Shown: positions 31,926 to 41,088 of the stretch, one piece after another | Layout of the letters: each line of letters starts with the position of its first letter | Numbering within the stretch: the first letter of the stretch is position 1 | Source: a virus | Direction: 5' to 3' (one strand) | Virus record (IMG/VR): IMGVR_UViG_3300020220_000040 | Span: 1-64,000 of that record | Length of the DNA stretch: 64,000 bases | Notes under the pieces: model-generated | Database searches by the model: none | What the model was told of the DNA's origin: nothing | What the model saw: the letters and a program-made list of their open reading frames with translations, nothing else | Program-made: the position numbers and the translations under genes

Positions 31926-32986
31926 GCGGGAAGTCGAAGGGGTGGGCCGCACCTCCGCCGGTGATGGTGGTGTCCGGCACCCAGGAGTTCCTCCGGAACC
32001 GGGAGATCCAGAAAGCGACCCGTGCGGCGTTGGCCTCGGGTCGTCGGGTCGTTCATGTGGGCGTCGGGGACGGGCAGATGTTGTCGGACCTCCTGTCCAG
32101 CGCGTTCATCTTCTCCTCCGAGACGCTCGCCATCGTGGAGAGCGCCCCGGTGCGGAAGAAGTCGGCCAAGAAGAAGGCCGAGGCGGAACCGAGTGGCGAG
32201 GACGTGGAGGGAGGCTGGACGGAGGAAGACCTCGAGTTGGTGTTGGAGCACTCGAAGTCCTCGTTCTCCGAAATCTCCCTGGTCATCCACCACGACGGTG
32301 AACTGGGCCCCAAGTCCTTCGCTGGACTTCTGGTCGAGGGCCTTCCGAAGAGCCGGCTGCTGGACTTCCCCGCCCCCAAGCCTTGGGAGCAGAACGAGCA
32401 CGCCCAGAAGTTCTTCATGGGTGAACTGAAGCGTCTGGGCAAGTCGATGGCGGATCCCTTGGCCGAAGCCGTGATTCGCCAGGCAGGCACGGACCTCGGG
32501 CTGCTGTCTTTCGAGGCGTTGAAGATTGCGACCCTTCTTGACAGGGAGGGTCGTCCCGAAGCCGTGGCGGCGGACTTGTCGGGATTGATCTCAAACTTCG
32601 GTTCGGACGACTGGAATGCCTTGAAAGAGGCTCTGGGTGCGAAGAATGCAACGCGGGTGGTCCGAACCTTGGGGAACCTCCGCAACGGGCCGTCTGGCGG
32701 GGCCGTAACCCGAGCTACCGCCGTTCTTTTGGGCACGGTGGAACAGTGGCTTCACGCCGCAGCCCTCCTCGAGTCTGGGCTCGACGAGGAATCCGCCGCT
32801 GCACGGCTGAACATGAAGCTGTTCCCTTTCAAACAGAACGTTCAACCTCCTGCAAAGCGTTGGGGGCGACGTTCGTTGGACTCGCTATATCGAGGGGTAG
32901 TAGAGGTTGATGGAGGGGTGCGGAGGGGCCACTTGAATCCGTGGGTGGAGCTTGAAAGCGTGCTCCTGTCGGCGTGCCGCCTCTAA
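31922..32986 (+). CDS. Clamp-loader delta-like subunit (HolA-like)
   Basis: 354 residues; ATG 31922 overlaps the delta' stop (ATGA). HolA-like features: the opening VMVVSGTQEFLRNREIQKAT (the family's ...G.e..L...... start), a short AAA-like core without Walker motifs, and a C-terminal helical domain ending in a run similar to HolA collars. A Lys-rich insert (KKSAKKKAEAE) splits the core. With DnaX (52479) and the beta-like clamp (48147) this makes a bacterial-style loader rather than the T4 gp44/62 type. Confidence 0.75.
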   Translation: MSGKSKGWAAPPPVMVVSGTQEFLRNREIQKATRAALASGRRVVHVGVGDGQMLSDLLSSAFIFSSETLAIVESAPVRKKSAKKKAEAEPSGEDVEGGWTEEDLELVLEHSKSSFSEISLVIHHDGELGPKSFAGLLVEGLPKSRLLDFPAPKPWEQNEHAQKFFMGELKRLGKSMADPLAEAVIRQAGTDLGLLSFEALKIATLLDREGRPEAVAADLSGLISNFGSDDWNALKEALGAKNATRVVRTLGNLRNGPSGGAVTRATAVLLGTVEQWLHAAALLESGLDEESAAARLNMKLFPFKQNVQPPAKRWGRRSLDSLYRGVVEVDGGVRRGHLNPWVELESVLLSACRL

Positions 32987-33057
32987 GGGTACGACCCCCA
33001 CTAGCCCCTCTATACCCCTCGCTCTATGCCTCTCGAACCACACTCAGAGGATCCACG

Positions 33058-35037
33058 ATGAGTCAGACCAGCCTTCATGCCGAGTCCACGGCGGCACTTC
33101 GTTCTGCCGCTATTGAGGAGCCGATGTTCCCCAACCTTCTGTCCGAGTTCATCTACGTGCGGACGTACAGCCGATGGATGGACGACGAGCTTCGGCGTGA
33201 GACGTGGCCCGAGACGGTGGGCCGCTACGTCGACTTCCTCGCGGAAGAGCGTCCGATCGTCCCGAAGCACATCCTCGATGCGGCTCGTGCTGCGATCCTG
33301 GACCTCCAGGTGATGCCGTCGATGCGGGCGTTGTGGTCAGCGGGTGAGGCCGCTCGTCGGGACAACACCTGCCTGTACAACTGCTCGTTCGTGCCTCTCG
33401 ACTCGCTTCATGCGTTCTCGGAGGCTCTCTACATCCTGATGTGTGGCACGGGTGTGGGCTTCTCGGTGGAGGCCAAGTTCGTCAACAACCTGCCCCAGGT
33501 GGCGAGCCTCACGGGCGAGACGATCTCCCACGTCGTGGGCGACTCGACCGAGGGCTGGGCGGACTCGCTCCTGTTCGGCATGCAGCAGTGGTTCCAGGGC
33601 AACAAGGTGGCGTTCGACTACAGCGGCCTTCGTGCGCGTGGGACGCCCCTCAAGATCAAGGGTGGCCGTGCCTCGGGTTCGGAGCCCCTGAAGCGTCTTC
33701 ACGACCTGTGCGAGGAGACGATCCTCTCGGCGGCGGGTCGGAAGCTCCGTCCGCTCGAGTGCCACGACATCGCGTGCGCCATCGGTGACATCGTTCACGT
33801 CGGTGGCTTCCGTCGTGCGGCCCTCATCTCGTTCTCGGATCCCGAGGACGAGGAGATGCGTCACGCGAAGGACTGGAGCCGTGGCGACTTCCCGAAGATC
33901 CGCTACATGTCCAACAACTCCGCCTTCTGGGAGACCAAGCCCTCCGAGGACATCTTCTGGAAGGAGTGGCAGGCGCTGGTGGCTTCGGGCTCGGGCGAGC
34001 GTGGGTTCTACCGGATGCCTCCGGAGAAGCGTGCGGCTCGTCGGGGCGACTTCCGCTCCAACCCCTGCGGGGAGATCAACCTCCGCTACACGCTGGCCCA
34101 GGACCCGTGGACCGGGAAGGGCGGAGCCGGGAGCTTCTGCAACCTGACGGCGGCCGTCATGCGGGCGAACGACACCCGCGAGACCTTCGCCGAGAAGATC
34201 CGCATCGCGGCCTGGCTGGGAACCATCCAGGCTTCGTTCACCGACTTCCCCTACCTCCGGGAAGGGTGGCGTCAAATCTGCAACGAGGACCGGCTCCTCG
34301 GCGTGGACATCACGGGCCAGTGCGACAACCCGGCCCTGTCGAACGACCACGAGGCCATGCTCTACTTCAACAAGGTGGCTCGCGAGACGGCGGCTGAGGC
34401 TGCCGCGTGGCTCGGCATCAACATGCCCGCCGCCATCACCTGTGGGAAGCCGAGCGGGAACTCCAGCCAACTCGTGGACTGTGCCTCGGGCTTCCACCCC
34501 CGGTACGCGCCCTACTACCTCCGCCGTGTCCGCATCGACGGCAAGGATCCCCTCACCGCTCTCCTCCGCGACTCGGGTGTTCCGATGTTCAAGGAGAACG
34601 GGATGGAGAACCTGCCCGACGAGGAAGTCTCGGTGTGGGTCGTCCAGTTCCCGGTCAAGGCCCCCGAGACGGCGATGATCCGCAACTCGGAGACGGCGCT
34701 CGAGATGTGCAACCGCTACCTCCACATCATGCGGACCTGGTGCGGGGATCGGGGTCACAACCAGTCGGCCACCATCTACGTGCGCGAGCACGAGTGGGAA
34801 GAGGTCGGCCAGTGGGTCTACACCAACTTCGACCTCATCACGGGCCTGTCCTTCCTGCCCTTCGACGGCGGCAAGTACAGGCTCGCTCCCTACAAGGAGA
34901 TCAACCAGGAGCAGTACGAGGCCGCGATGGCACAGATGCCCGTCGTGGACTTCTCGCTCCTCACGATCTACGAGCGTGAAGATCGTGGCCAGGGAGCCAC
35001 GGAACTCGCGTGCTCCAGTGGATCGTGTGACATCTAG
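33058..35037 (+). CDS. nrdJ: Class II (adenosylcobalamin-dependent) ribonucleotide reductase
   Basis: 659 residues from ATG 33058. The active-site NPCGEINL motif is at 335-342 (C337, E339), a redox Cys lies in NTCLYNC near 105-109, and a C-terminal Cys pair is in CSSGSC (C652, C657). Length and layout match monomeric RTPR-type class II enzymes, which reduce ribonucleoside triphosphates using coenzyme B12 and need no NrdB partner; none is present. The last ~20 codons (GAA GAT CGT ... AGT GGA TCG TGT) are unlike the rest. An HNH gene follows whose own tail resembles the RNR tail. A strong hairpin terminator follows the stop. Confidence 0.92.
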   Translation: MSQTSLHAESTAALRSAAIEEPMFPNLLSEFIYVRTYSRWMDDELRRETWPETVGRYVDFLAEERPIVPKHILDAARAAILDLQVMPSMRALWSAGEAARRDNTCLYNCSFVPLDSLHAFSEALYILMCGTGVGFSVEAKFVNNLPQVASLTGETISHVVGDSTEGWADSLLFGMQQWFQGNKVAFDYSGLRARGTPLKIKGGRASGSEPLKRLHDLCEETILSAAGRKLRPLECHDIACAIGDIVHVGGFRRAALISFSDPEDEEMRHAKDWSRGDFPKIRYMSNNSAFWETKPSEDIFWKEWQALVASGSGERGFYRMPPEKRAARRGDFRSNPCGEINLRYTLAQDPWTGKGGAGSFCNLTAAVMRANDTRETFAEKIRIAAWLGTIQASFTDFPYLREGWRQICNEDRLLGVDITGQCDNPALSNDHEAMLYFNKVARETAAEAAAWLGINMPAAITCGKPSGNSSQLVDCASGFHPRYAPYYLRRVRIDGKDPLTALLRDSGVPMFKENGMENLPDEEVSVWVVQFPVKAPETAMIRNSETALEMCNRYLHIMRTWCGDRGHNQSATIYVREHEWEEVGQWVYTNFDLITGLSFLPFDGGKYRLAPYKEINQEQYEAAMAQMPVVDFSLLTIYEREDRGQGATELACSSGSCDI

Positions 35038-35045
35038 CTCGCAGT

Positions 35046-35091
35046 AGACCCTCCAGCCATCACAGGCTATTGTGAAATGGCTGGAGGGTCT
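35046..35091 (+). terminator. Hairpin terminator after nrdJ
   Basis: A perfect 15-bp inverted repeat: AGACCCTCCAGCCAT at 35046-35060 and its complement at 35077-35091, with a short inner TCACA/TGTGA pairing. No U-run follows; the HNH gene starts 3 bases later. Confidence 0.65.
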
Positions 35092-35093
35092 CT

Positions 35094-35693
35094 GTGGGGA
35101 CAAGACCTCGTCTACAATTGGAAGGTCAACGGTTTGGAAAGTTGATCGTAGAGTCCGTGTCCACAAAGGATCGGAACGGGCATTACCGCTTCTTGTGCCG
35201 CTGTGATTGTGGCGTCGAGAAGGTAGTGCAGGGGACACATCTGGTTCAAGGTAAGACCATCTCTTGTGGTTGCGCGAAGCCTCGGGGTTCCAGCCACAAG
35301 CAGTGGACGGGCTGTGGAGAGATCCACGGCAATTACTTTGCGGGCATTCGCCGAAGTGCTGCGGGCTCGAAGGGTCGAGCCCCGTTGACCTTCGACATCA
35401 CTATCGAGTACATCTGGGACTTGTTCCTTGCACAAGAGCGACGGTGTGCTCTTTCCGGACTCGAACTGAACTTCAAAGTCGGGAACTACAACAGCCCTGG
35501 CCGGGGTCACAGTCAGACTGCATCGCTGGACCGCATCGACAGTGGGGAAGGCTACGTGCCCGGAAATGTTCAGTGGGTTCACAAGGACATCAACCGGATG
35601 AAGAGTGTGCTACCCCAGGACCGGTTTCTGGACTTGTGCCGCAGGGTGTCGGCCCACAACTCCAGCGGCTCCAGCGGCTCCTGCGAGTTGTGA
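35094..35693 (+). CDS. HNH homing endonuclease downstream of nrdJ
   Basis: 199 residues from GTG 35094. The N-terminal part has the phage-HNH pattern GKLIVESVSTKDRNG, CRCDCG and ISCGC. The nuclease core is CALSGLELNF ... ASLDRIDSGEGYVPGN and VHKDINRMK. The last residues are SSGSSGSCEL, strikingly like the nrdJ terminus (CSSGSCDI), but with GC-ending codons while nrdJ's own tail is recoded. This suggests the element entered the nrdJ 3' end and carries the original last codons. Confidence 0.85.
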   Translation: MGTRPRLQLEGQRFGKLIVESVSTKDRNGHYRFLCRCDCGVEKVVQGTHLVQGKTISCGCAKPRGSSHKQWTGCGEIHGNYFAGIRRSAAGSKGRAPLTFDITIEYIWDLFLAQERRCALSGLELNFKVGNYNSPGRGHSQTASLDRIDSGEGYVPGNVQWVHKDINRMKSVLPQDRFLDLCRRVSAHNSSGSSGSCEL

Positions 35694-35752
35694 GGAGGGG
35701 GGTCAGAAACCCCTAAGGTTGGGGTAGTAGTAGCTCGGAGACTCCGACGCTG

Positions 35753-36271
35753 ATGGAAGGTTTCCGGGCGCTACTCCTCGAAGGGGTTTTCTACACCGAA
35801 GGTTCTCGACTCCTCTGTGCAAGTCACAGAGGAGTCGAGGATGTTTCGTCTGTGTTGTCCGTTCTGGAGGGGCAGCGAGTCAAGTTCGCTGCTCACCATC
35901 TGCCGCCAACGACACAGCCCGATCCCTCCAAGTGGGGCGGGGGCTGTTGTCTGTGGCAACCTTCCGGCAAGTGTCCCGCCGGGCACCACGAGCGTCCGAC
36001 CTGGTTGTTCAACATCTCCCTCGAGGGTGTGTTGATCCGCACAGGGGAGGCATGGTCCGTGGAGAGCTTCGACGGGAAGACCACCGCGCTCTCCTTGAGA
36101 GAGATGCTCGTCGGGCACCATGCACGCATCGCGTCCGCCACGTTGCTCGACGTGGAGAAGATGCGGGAGGCGGTGGAGTCCAAGAACATGACGGACACGG
36201 TGGAAGACCTGGCCTCCCGAGCCGACGACCTCCGTGATCTGCTGACTCGACTCCGAAATGGAGGTCGTTGA
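35753..36271 (+). CDS. Hypothetical protein (172 aa) upstream of RecD2
   Basis: ATG 35753; GGAG lies rather far upstream, so the start is moderately sure. It contains a Cys/His cluster (CCLWQPSGKCPAGHHERP) near the middle and a C-terminal helix (ASRADDLRDLLTRLRNGGR). Its stop overlaps the recD2 start (TGATG), so it is co-translated with the helicase. It is preceded by the CTAAGGTT octamer at 35713. Confidence 0.65.
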   Translation: MEGFRALLLEGVFYTEGSRLLCASHRGVEDVSSVLSVLEGQRVKFAAHHLPPTTQPDPSKWGGGCCLWQPSGKCPAGHHERPTWLFNISLEGVLIRTGEAWSVESFDGKTTALSLREMLVGHHARIASATLLDVEKMREAVESKNMTDTVEDLASRADDLRDLLTRLRNGGR

Positions 36272-38625
36272 TGGCCGAGTACTTCAGCGGGCGTGTTCAC
36301 ACCATCGTCTGGGCGGATGATGCCAAGGGCTTCTACGTCTTGCGGATGGTGCTGGATGGCCGTCCGACTTCAGGCGAGATCCCTGTGGTGAAGGGGAGCA
36401 TCCCCGGCCTCCACATCGAGGTGGGCACCTGGTTCGGATTCGAGGGGGAGTGGATTCAGCACTCCCAGTACGGCCGCCAGCTTTCCGTCCTGAAGGCCCC
36501 CTTGGTGCGGGGATGGACGGTCGACGTGGCAGCGGGGATCCTGGCCGCCAACGGCGTAGGCGACCGTGTGGTCGGACTGCTTCGGGCCCACTTCGGCGAT
36601 GAACTCGTGTCCGTCCTGGACCAGTTCGACCCGGCTCTCCTCGAGGCTGTTCCGGGGATGCCCCCGCTGTCCGCCGCACACATCGTGAGCCGTTGGCAGT
36701 CTGCCAAGGCGCACTTTCAGACCTTGGAGTTCCTCGCCGAAGCCGGTGTGCCCCGGAACAAAGTCCATCAGGTGTGGACTTTGTTCTCGGACAACGCGGC
36801 CGAGGTGCTGTCCACGAACCCCTGGGCCCTGGTGCGGATCGACGGGATCACGTTCCAGCAGGCGGACGAGGTAGCCAACAAGCTCGGCCTCGACCCCACC
36901 AGCCCGCTTCGTGCCGAGGGGGCGGTGCGGTACGTGGTCAAGACCCGGAAGGGGTTGGGGCACCTGTACCTCACGTCGGGCGAGATCGTGAACGAGGCGC
37001 AGGCCCTGTTGGGGAACTCGACTCCCCACGCGGTCGCACACGCCATCGCGACTCTCCACAGAGCGGGCCAACTGGTTGTGGACCGACAGACCCGACAGGG
37101 GACGACGGCCATCTACGAGCCGTGGCTGCACCGCATGGAGTCCGACGCTGCGGGGCTGATGCTCGACCGGGTGGCGTCGGCCCAGTGGGGCTTGCACGAG
37201 GAAGCCACGGCACGGTTCCGGAAGATGCTGGCCGCCACGGGTCCCCAGGCCACGGACATCGCGGAAGCCCCCGACACGGACCTCCGGCACATCGCAGCGG
37301 CGGCTCTCCGGGACTGGTCGAAGGGCAGCCAGGTGTCGTTGTCCGGGGCACAGCTTCAGGGGGCGCTCAACGCCCTCGTGGAGCCGGTGTCGGTGCTGAC
37401 GGGGTTGCCGGGTACGGGCAAGACCACCACGCTGAAGGCGGTGGTGAGCATCCTCAAGGACGCGGACGTGTCGTTCCTTCTCGTGGCCCCCACGGGCATC
37501 GCGGCCAAGCGCATCACGTCGGTGACGGGAGCCCCGGCCTCGACCATCCACCGGGCCTTCGGTGCCCAGGGTTGGCAGAAGGGGGAGGAGCGAGAGGCCA
37601 CCTACGTCGGCGTCACGGGGCAGTCGGGGGGTATCGAGGGGTCCGACGGGTCGGGGGAACAGTGGGGGTGCTCTGAAGTCCCCCACGCGGCGGACGTGGT
37701 GATTTGCGACGAGACCTCGATGGTCGATCAGCACATCCTGTACCGCATCCTGACCTGCACGAAGCCCACCGCCCGGCTGGTGTTCATCGGGGACGACAAG
37801 CAGCTTCCCTCCGTCGGCCCCGGCAACGTTCTCCGAGACCTCATCGCCTCGGACATGTTCCCGACTGTGGCCCTGACCGAGATTTTCCGGCAGGCCGACA
37901 CCAGCCAGATCGTTGTGGCCGCACATGCCATCTCTCGTGGGGATGTGCCCGAGGTGTCGAGCAGTGGCGGGGGCGAGTTCGTGCTCATCCCGGCCAAGTC
38001 GGACGACCAGGTTCTCGAACTCACCATCCGGCTGGCCGAGAAGCTGTTCACCCAGCGGGCGAACTTCCAGGTGATGTCCCCTCGGCACTCTGGGACGGTC
38101 GGGGTCACCAACCTCAACGCCCGACTGCGCGAACTTCTCAACCCGAAGTCGCCGGGCCTCCAGGAGATGCGGCTCGGCATGGAGGTCATCCGTGAGGACG
38201 ACCGCGTCATGGTGGTGAAGAACAACTACGAGAAGGAGATTTTCAACGGGGACGTGGGCAAGATCCAGAAGCTCGACCGCAAGCTCCGTGAGGCCGAGAT
38301 CAAGGTTCACGGTCCGCCCGTCCAGTACATCAGGCTCCCCTTCAAGGATGCCTCCGACCATCTCCGCCTGGCCTACTGCACCACCGTCCACAAGATGCAG
38401 GGTCAGGAGGCGGACACCATCGTCATGCCTTTGGTGGTGTCGTTCGCCCACCAGCTACAGCGCAACCTGCTGTACACCGCCATCACCCGGGCGAAGAAGC
38501 GGGTGATTCTCATCGGTCACCACGAGGCAATGGTGAAGGCCATCGCCAACAACCGCCAGGATGAGCGGAACACCCTATTCCTCGATCGTTTGCGGATAGA
38601 AGCGGCGGCCCGAGGGGGGGTCTAA
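36271..38625 (+). CDS. RecD2-type DNA helicase
   Basis: 784 residues from ATG 36271. The N-terminal OB-like and helix-hairpin-helix region (GVGDRVVGLLRAHFG, VPGMPPLSAAHIV) is typical of RecD2. The SF1B motor has Walker A GLPGTGKT at 378-385, Walker B DETSMVD from D480, GDDKQLPSVGPG, and C-terminal motifs TTVHKMQGQEADTIV and LLYTAITRAKKRV. RecD2 is a 5'-3' helicase for repair and replication. Its position beside SSB, RecA and resolvase genes fits a replication-restart role. Confidence 0.9.
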   Translation: MAEYFSGRVHTIVWADDAKGFYVLRMVLDGRPTSGEIPVVKGSIPGLHIEVGTWFGFEGEWIQHSQYGRQLSVLKAPLVRGWTVDVAAGILAANGVGDRVVGLLRAHFGDELVSVLDQFDPALLEAVPGMPPLSAAHIVSRWQSAKAHFQTLEFLAEAGVPRNKVHQVWTLFSDNAAEVLSTNPWALVRIDGITFQQADEVANKLGLDPTSPLRAEGAVRYVVKTRKGLGHLYLTSGEIVNEAQALLGNSTPHAVAHAIATLHRAGQLVVDRQTRQGTTAIYEPWLHRMESDAAGLMLDRVASAQWGLHEEATARFRKMLAATGPQATDIAEAPDTDLRHIAAAALRDWSKGSQVSLSGAQLQGALNALVEPVSVLTGLPGTGKTTTLKAVVSILKDADVSFLLVAPTGIAAKRITSVTGAPASTIHRAFGAQGWQKGEEREATYVGVTGQSGGIEGSDGSGEQWGCSEVPHAADVVICDETSMVDQHILYRILTCTKPTARLVFIGDDKQLPSVGPGNVLRDLIASDMFPTVALTEIFRQADTSQIVVAAHAISRGDVPEVSSSGGGEFVLIPAKSDDQVLELTIRLAEKLFTQRANFQVMSPRHSGTVGVTNLNARLRELLNPKSPGLQEMRLGMEVIREDDRVMVVKNNYEKEIFNGDVGKIQKLDRKLREAEIKVHGPPVQYIRLPFKDASDHLRLAYCTTVHKMQGQEADTIVMPLVVSFAHQLQRNLLYTAITRAKKRVILIGHHEAMVKAIANNRQDERNTLFLDRLRIEAAARGGV

Positions 38626-38673
38626 GGTTGGGGGCTTCGCGTAAGAGGGGAAACCCTCAACGTGGAGTGCCCC

Positions 38674-39090
38674 GTGACCGATTCAGAGATCAAGGAAATG
38701 CTCAACCGGGTGAAGCGCAACCTTCGGGTGACCAAGGTGGTCGCCACCCGCTCGGTCAAGGGCCGGTCCGGGGATCAGTTCGCGGGCTTCGCCGCCAGCT
38801 ACAACAGCGTCCAGGACGAGCCCGCTGGTGCTGGGAAGGATCTCATCTCGGTGGTCGAGGAGCCGGAGGGTGCTTCGAGCGGGATGTCGTTGCTCGAGGC
38901 GAAGATCGCCTACTACCTCGTCGCGATGCAGGCCGACATTGCCGCTCACGAGGCCGCTCTCGCCAGCGGAGGCATCAGCCCGCAGCACTGTGCGGATGCC
39001 GTCTCCTCCATCCGGAGCAACTACGGGAAGCTCATCCGGAAGGCCCTCCCCCAAGAGGCGTCGGATTCCGAGGCCACTCCCGCGAAGTGA
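38674..39090 (+). CDS. Hypothetical protein (138 aa)
   Basis: GTG 38674 is preferred over the in-frame GTG 38662 because GTGGAG sits 6 bases upstream. The product has an N-terminal helix (SEIKEMLNRVKRNLRV), a Gly/Ser middle, and a C-terminal helical half ending in an acidic tail. No family was recognised. The CTAAGGTT octamer and a GCGTAA sequence (38638-38643) precede it. Confidence 0.7.
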   Translation: MTDSEIKEMLNRVKRNLRVTKVVATRSVKGRSGDQFAGFAASYNSVQDEPAGAGKDLISVVEEPEGASSGMSLLEAKIAYYLVAMQADIAAHEAALASGGISPQHCADAVSSIRSNYGKLIRKALPQEASDSEATPAK

Positions 39091-39092
39091 TG

Positions 39093-39120
39093 TTCACTCA
39101 ACCTGGCTCAACGGTAGGGT
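39093..39120 (+). promoter_or_regulatory. TTCACT-N14-GGTAGG promoter-like element
   Basis: TTCACT at 39093-39098, 14-bp spacer, GGTAGG(GT) at 39113-39120, 21 bases before the GTG of the coiled-coil gene. It links the GGTAGGGT group to the TTCAGR/GCGTA family. Confidence 0.45.
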
Positions 39121-39141
39121 GGGCCGCTTCAAGGAGACACC

Positions 39142-40173
39142 GTGTCTGAAAACTCGCTTCCACAGGTCAATGACGCCTACGTTCGGCGAGTTTTCGACTC
39201 GCTCGCCAAGATGGACGTGGACCTCGACGCTGACCCGATGATGTACGGTCCCAAGCGGATGATCGCCAAGGTCGCCGCTTGCCGTGACCACCTGTCTCGG
39301 TGCCAGCAGATTTTCCTCCAGGTGTCGGACGACCTGCACCGGTTGAACCGGGCGCACCGCAAGTCGAAGCTCGACTTCGACCTTCAGATGCAAGACCTCC
39401 TCGCCAACGACCCCGACGTGCGTGCGGGCAAGAACGTTCGCGACCGTGAGGCCGTGGCGACGATGAAGCTGCGGGCCGACCGCGAGCACATCGCCAACAT
39501 CGAGTCGTCCATCCAAGACCTCGACGCGGTGATGTCGGTCGTGAAGGCCAAGCGTGAGGATCTGAAGGACATCCAGGGTCGCATCCGCGACCAGGTCAAG
39601 CTCTGCCAGGAGGAGGTCGGCCTGGGTGGGAAGTGGGGCTCGGCTCCTCCGCCGGGTGCCCGCACCCCCAACCTCGACGCTGCTCCCAAGGTGGACCGGA
39701 CGGCCCTCGAGACGCTGAACGAGGTGATGGGTGGCCTCGAGGGCGAGTCCTCTGTCTCGGACCTCGACCAGTTCGTGATGCAGGAACTGGCGGGACAGGG
39801 TGTCTCGCCGGACGAGGACGAGGAGGACGTCGTCGTAGCACAGCCCGAGCCGCCCAAGCCTGCGGTCGAAGTCGCCAAGGTCGTCGAGACTCCCAAGGTC
39901 GAAGCCGCCCCGGTGGTCGAGACCCCCAAGGCGGCCCCTCCTGCGGACGAGGACGAGGACGAGGACCCCTTGAGCGGGTTCAACGCGGTGGCTGCCAAGC
40001 CCGAGCCCACTGCCCCCACGTCCGCGCGTGCCGAGGAGATCGACAACTTCTTCGACGACCTCGAAGTGGACGCTCCTTCCGCCAAGCCAGGGCAGAAGGC
40101 TGCATCCGCAGCACCTCCCCCGTTGTCGAACGACATCGACCTTGACGACCTGATTGGTTCGTTCAAGGCGTAG
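39142..40173 (+). CDS. Coiled-coil protein with acidic C-terminal tail
   Basis: 343 residues from GTG 39142 (AAGGAG upstream). Residues ~40-160 form a long coiled coil. A Pro/Glu/Ala-rich acidic linker follows, ending DIDLDDLIGSFKA. The next gene, the SSB-like protein, ends in a similar acidic peptide (VDAILDDILDPK). Acidic tails of this kind recruit partners on single-stranded DNA. A helicase-loader or recombination-mediator role (as T4 gp59 or UvsY) would fit the position, but no sequence match supports a specific one. Confidence 0.7.
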   Translation: MSENSLPQVNDAYVRRVFDSLAKMDVDLDADPMMYGPKRMIAKVAACRDHLSRCQQIFLQVSDDLHRLNRAHRKSKLDFDLQMQDLLANDPDVRAGKNVRDREAVATMKLRADREHIANIESSIQDLDAVMSVVKAKREDLKDIQGRIRDQVKLCQEEVGLGGKWGSAPPPGARTPNLDAAPKVDRTALETLNEVMGGLEGESSVSDLDQFVMQELAGQGVSPDEDEEDVVVAQPEPPKPAVEVAKVVETPKVEAAPVVETPKAAPPADEDEDEDPLSGFNAVAAKPEPTAPTSARAEEIDNFFDDLEVDAPSAKPGQKAASAAPPPLSNDIDLDDLIGSFKA

Positions 40174-40183
40174 GTTCTTCCGA

Positions 40184-40227
40184 GGTTTGAGGCCCCTGAC
40201 ACCCCCCGGTGTCAGGGGCCTCAAACC
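40184..40227 (+). terminator. Strong hairpin, 20-bp perfect inverted repeat
   Basis: Arms 40184-40203 and 40208-40227 are fully complementary with a CCCC loop (core GAGGCCCCTGACACC). It lies 11 bases after the stop of the coiled-coil gene and before the SSB-like gene. The right arm runs into an AACCTTAGGG / CCCTAAGGTT inverted repeat (40224-40253). No U-tract. Confidence 0.75.
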
Positions 40228-40323
40228 TTAGGGGGGTGGGAATCCCTAAGGTTCGGGTAGTAAGAGGTGCGGCCCCAAGTCCTGTTCATCCTGAACCCAG
40301 ACACGAGCCGCAGGAGAAGTGAG

Positions 40324-41070
40324 ATGTCGAACGACTACATGGAGTTTGGATTCGGCTCCGGTGACGAATCCATTGGTGGGGGGAAGTTCGAGCGGTTCAA
40401 GGCGAAGGAGGGCGAGAGCTACCGTGTCTCGTTCGTCTGGTGGCCGATGACCCCGACGGGCCGCCCCGACCTGAACGCCCAGTCGCCCCGGTTCATCGGC
40501 GCGAAGCGTCACTACCTCCAGGGTGTGGGGTACTTCCTGTCCAAGGGGCCGGAGTACGACAAGATCGCGGGCGGTGCTCCCAAGGCTCAGATCGCGACCG
40601 TGATCGCCATCTGGCCGACCGACCGCAAGGGCCAACTCGACAAGACCCGGTTCGCCCAGGGCGATGTCGACGTGAAGCCCTGGATCTTCGGGCAGGACAA
40701 GTACGACCAGTTGAAGCGTCGGCACGACGAGTTCCCGTTCGGCCAGTACGACCTCAACATCGCCTGCACCGACACCCAGTTCCAGAAGATGGACCTGTCG
40801 CCCGCTCGTGAGAACCTGTTCCGCAAGGCCATGGAGAGCGAAAAGCTCGCCGGTCTGGTGGACGGCATCATCGCGAAGGTCGGTGCGATCGTCGCCGAGA
40901 ACGACAAGAAGGAGCCTGTCGGGCTGCGTGGCATCATCGCCCGTGACCTCGACATCTCCAAGATCCGCGAGAAGCTCGGGGGTGCCTCGGCGTCCTCGGG
41001 GTCCGCTTTCACGGCGGACACCACCTCGCAGGTCGACGCCATCCTCGACGACATCCTCGACCCCAAGTAG
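40324..41070 (+). CDS. Single-stranded DNA-binding protein (gp32-like)
   Basis: 248 residues from ATG 40324 (AGGAG eight bases upstream). The body resembles phage gp32-type SSBs in plan: a basic/aromatic N-terminal part (FKAKEGESYRVSFVWWPMTP), a central OB-like region, and an acidic C-terminal tail (VDAILDDILDPK). I see no clear zinc site. The position before resolvase and RecA genes supports it. Sequence similarity to known SSBs is too low to be sure by eye. Confidence 0.65.
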   Translation: MSNDYMEFGFGSGDESIGGGKFERFKAKEGESYRVSFVWWPMTPTGRPDLNAQSPRFIGAKRHYLQGVGYFLSKGPEYDKIAGGAPKAQIATVIAIWPTDRKGQLDKTRFAQGDVDVKPWIFGQDKYDQLKRRHDEFPFGQYDLNIACTDTQFQKMDLSPARENLFRKAMESEKLAGLVDGIIAKVGAIVAENDKKEPVGLRGIIARDLDISKIREKLGGASASSGSAFTADTTSQVDAILDDILDPK

Positions 41071-41088
41071 TCGGCGGGCGGGTTCAAC

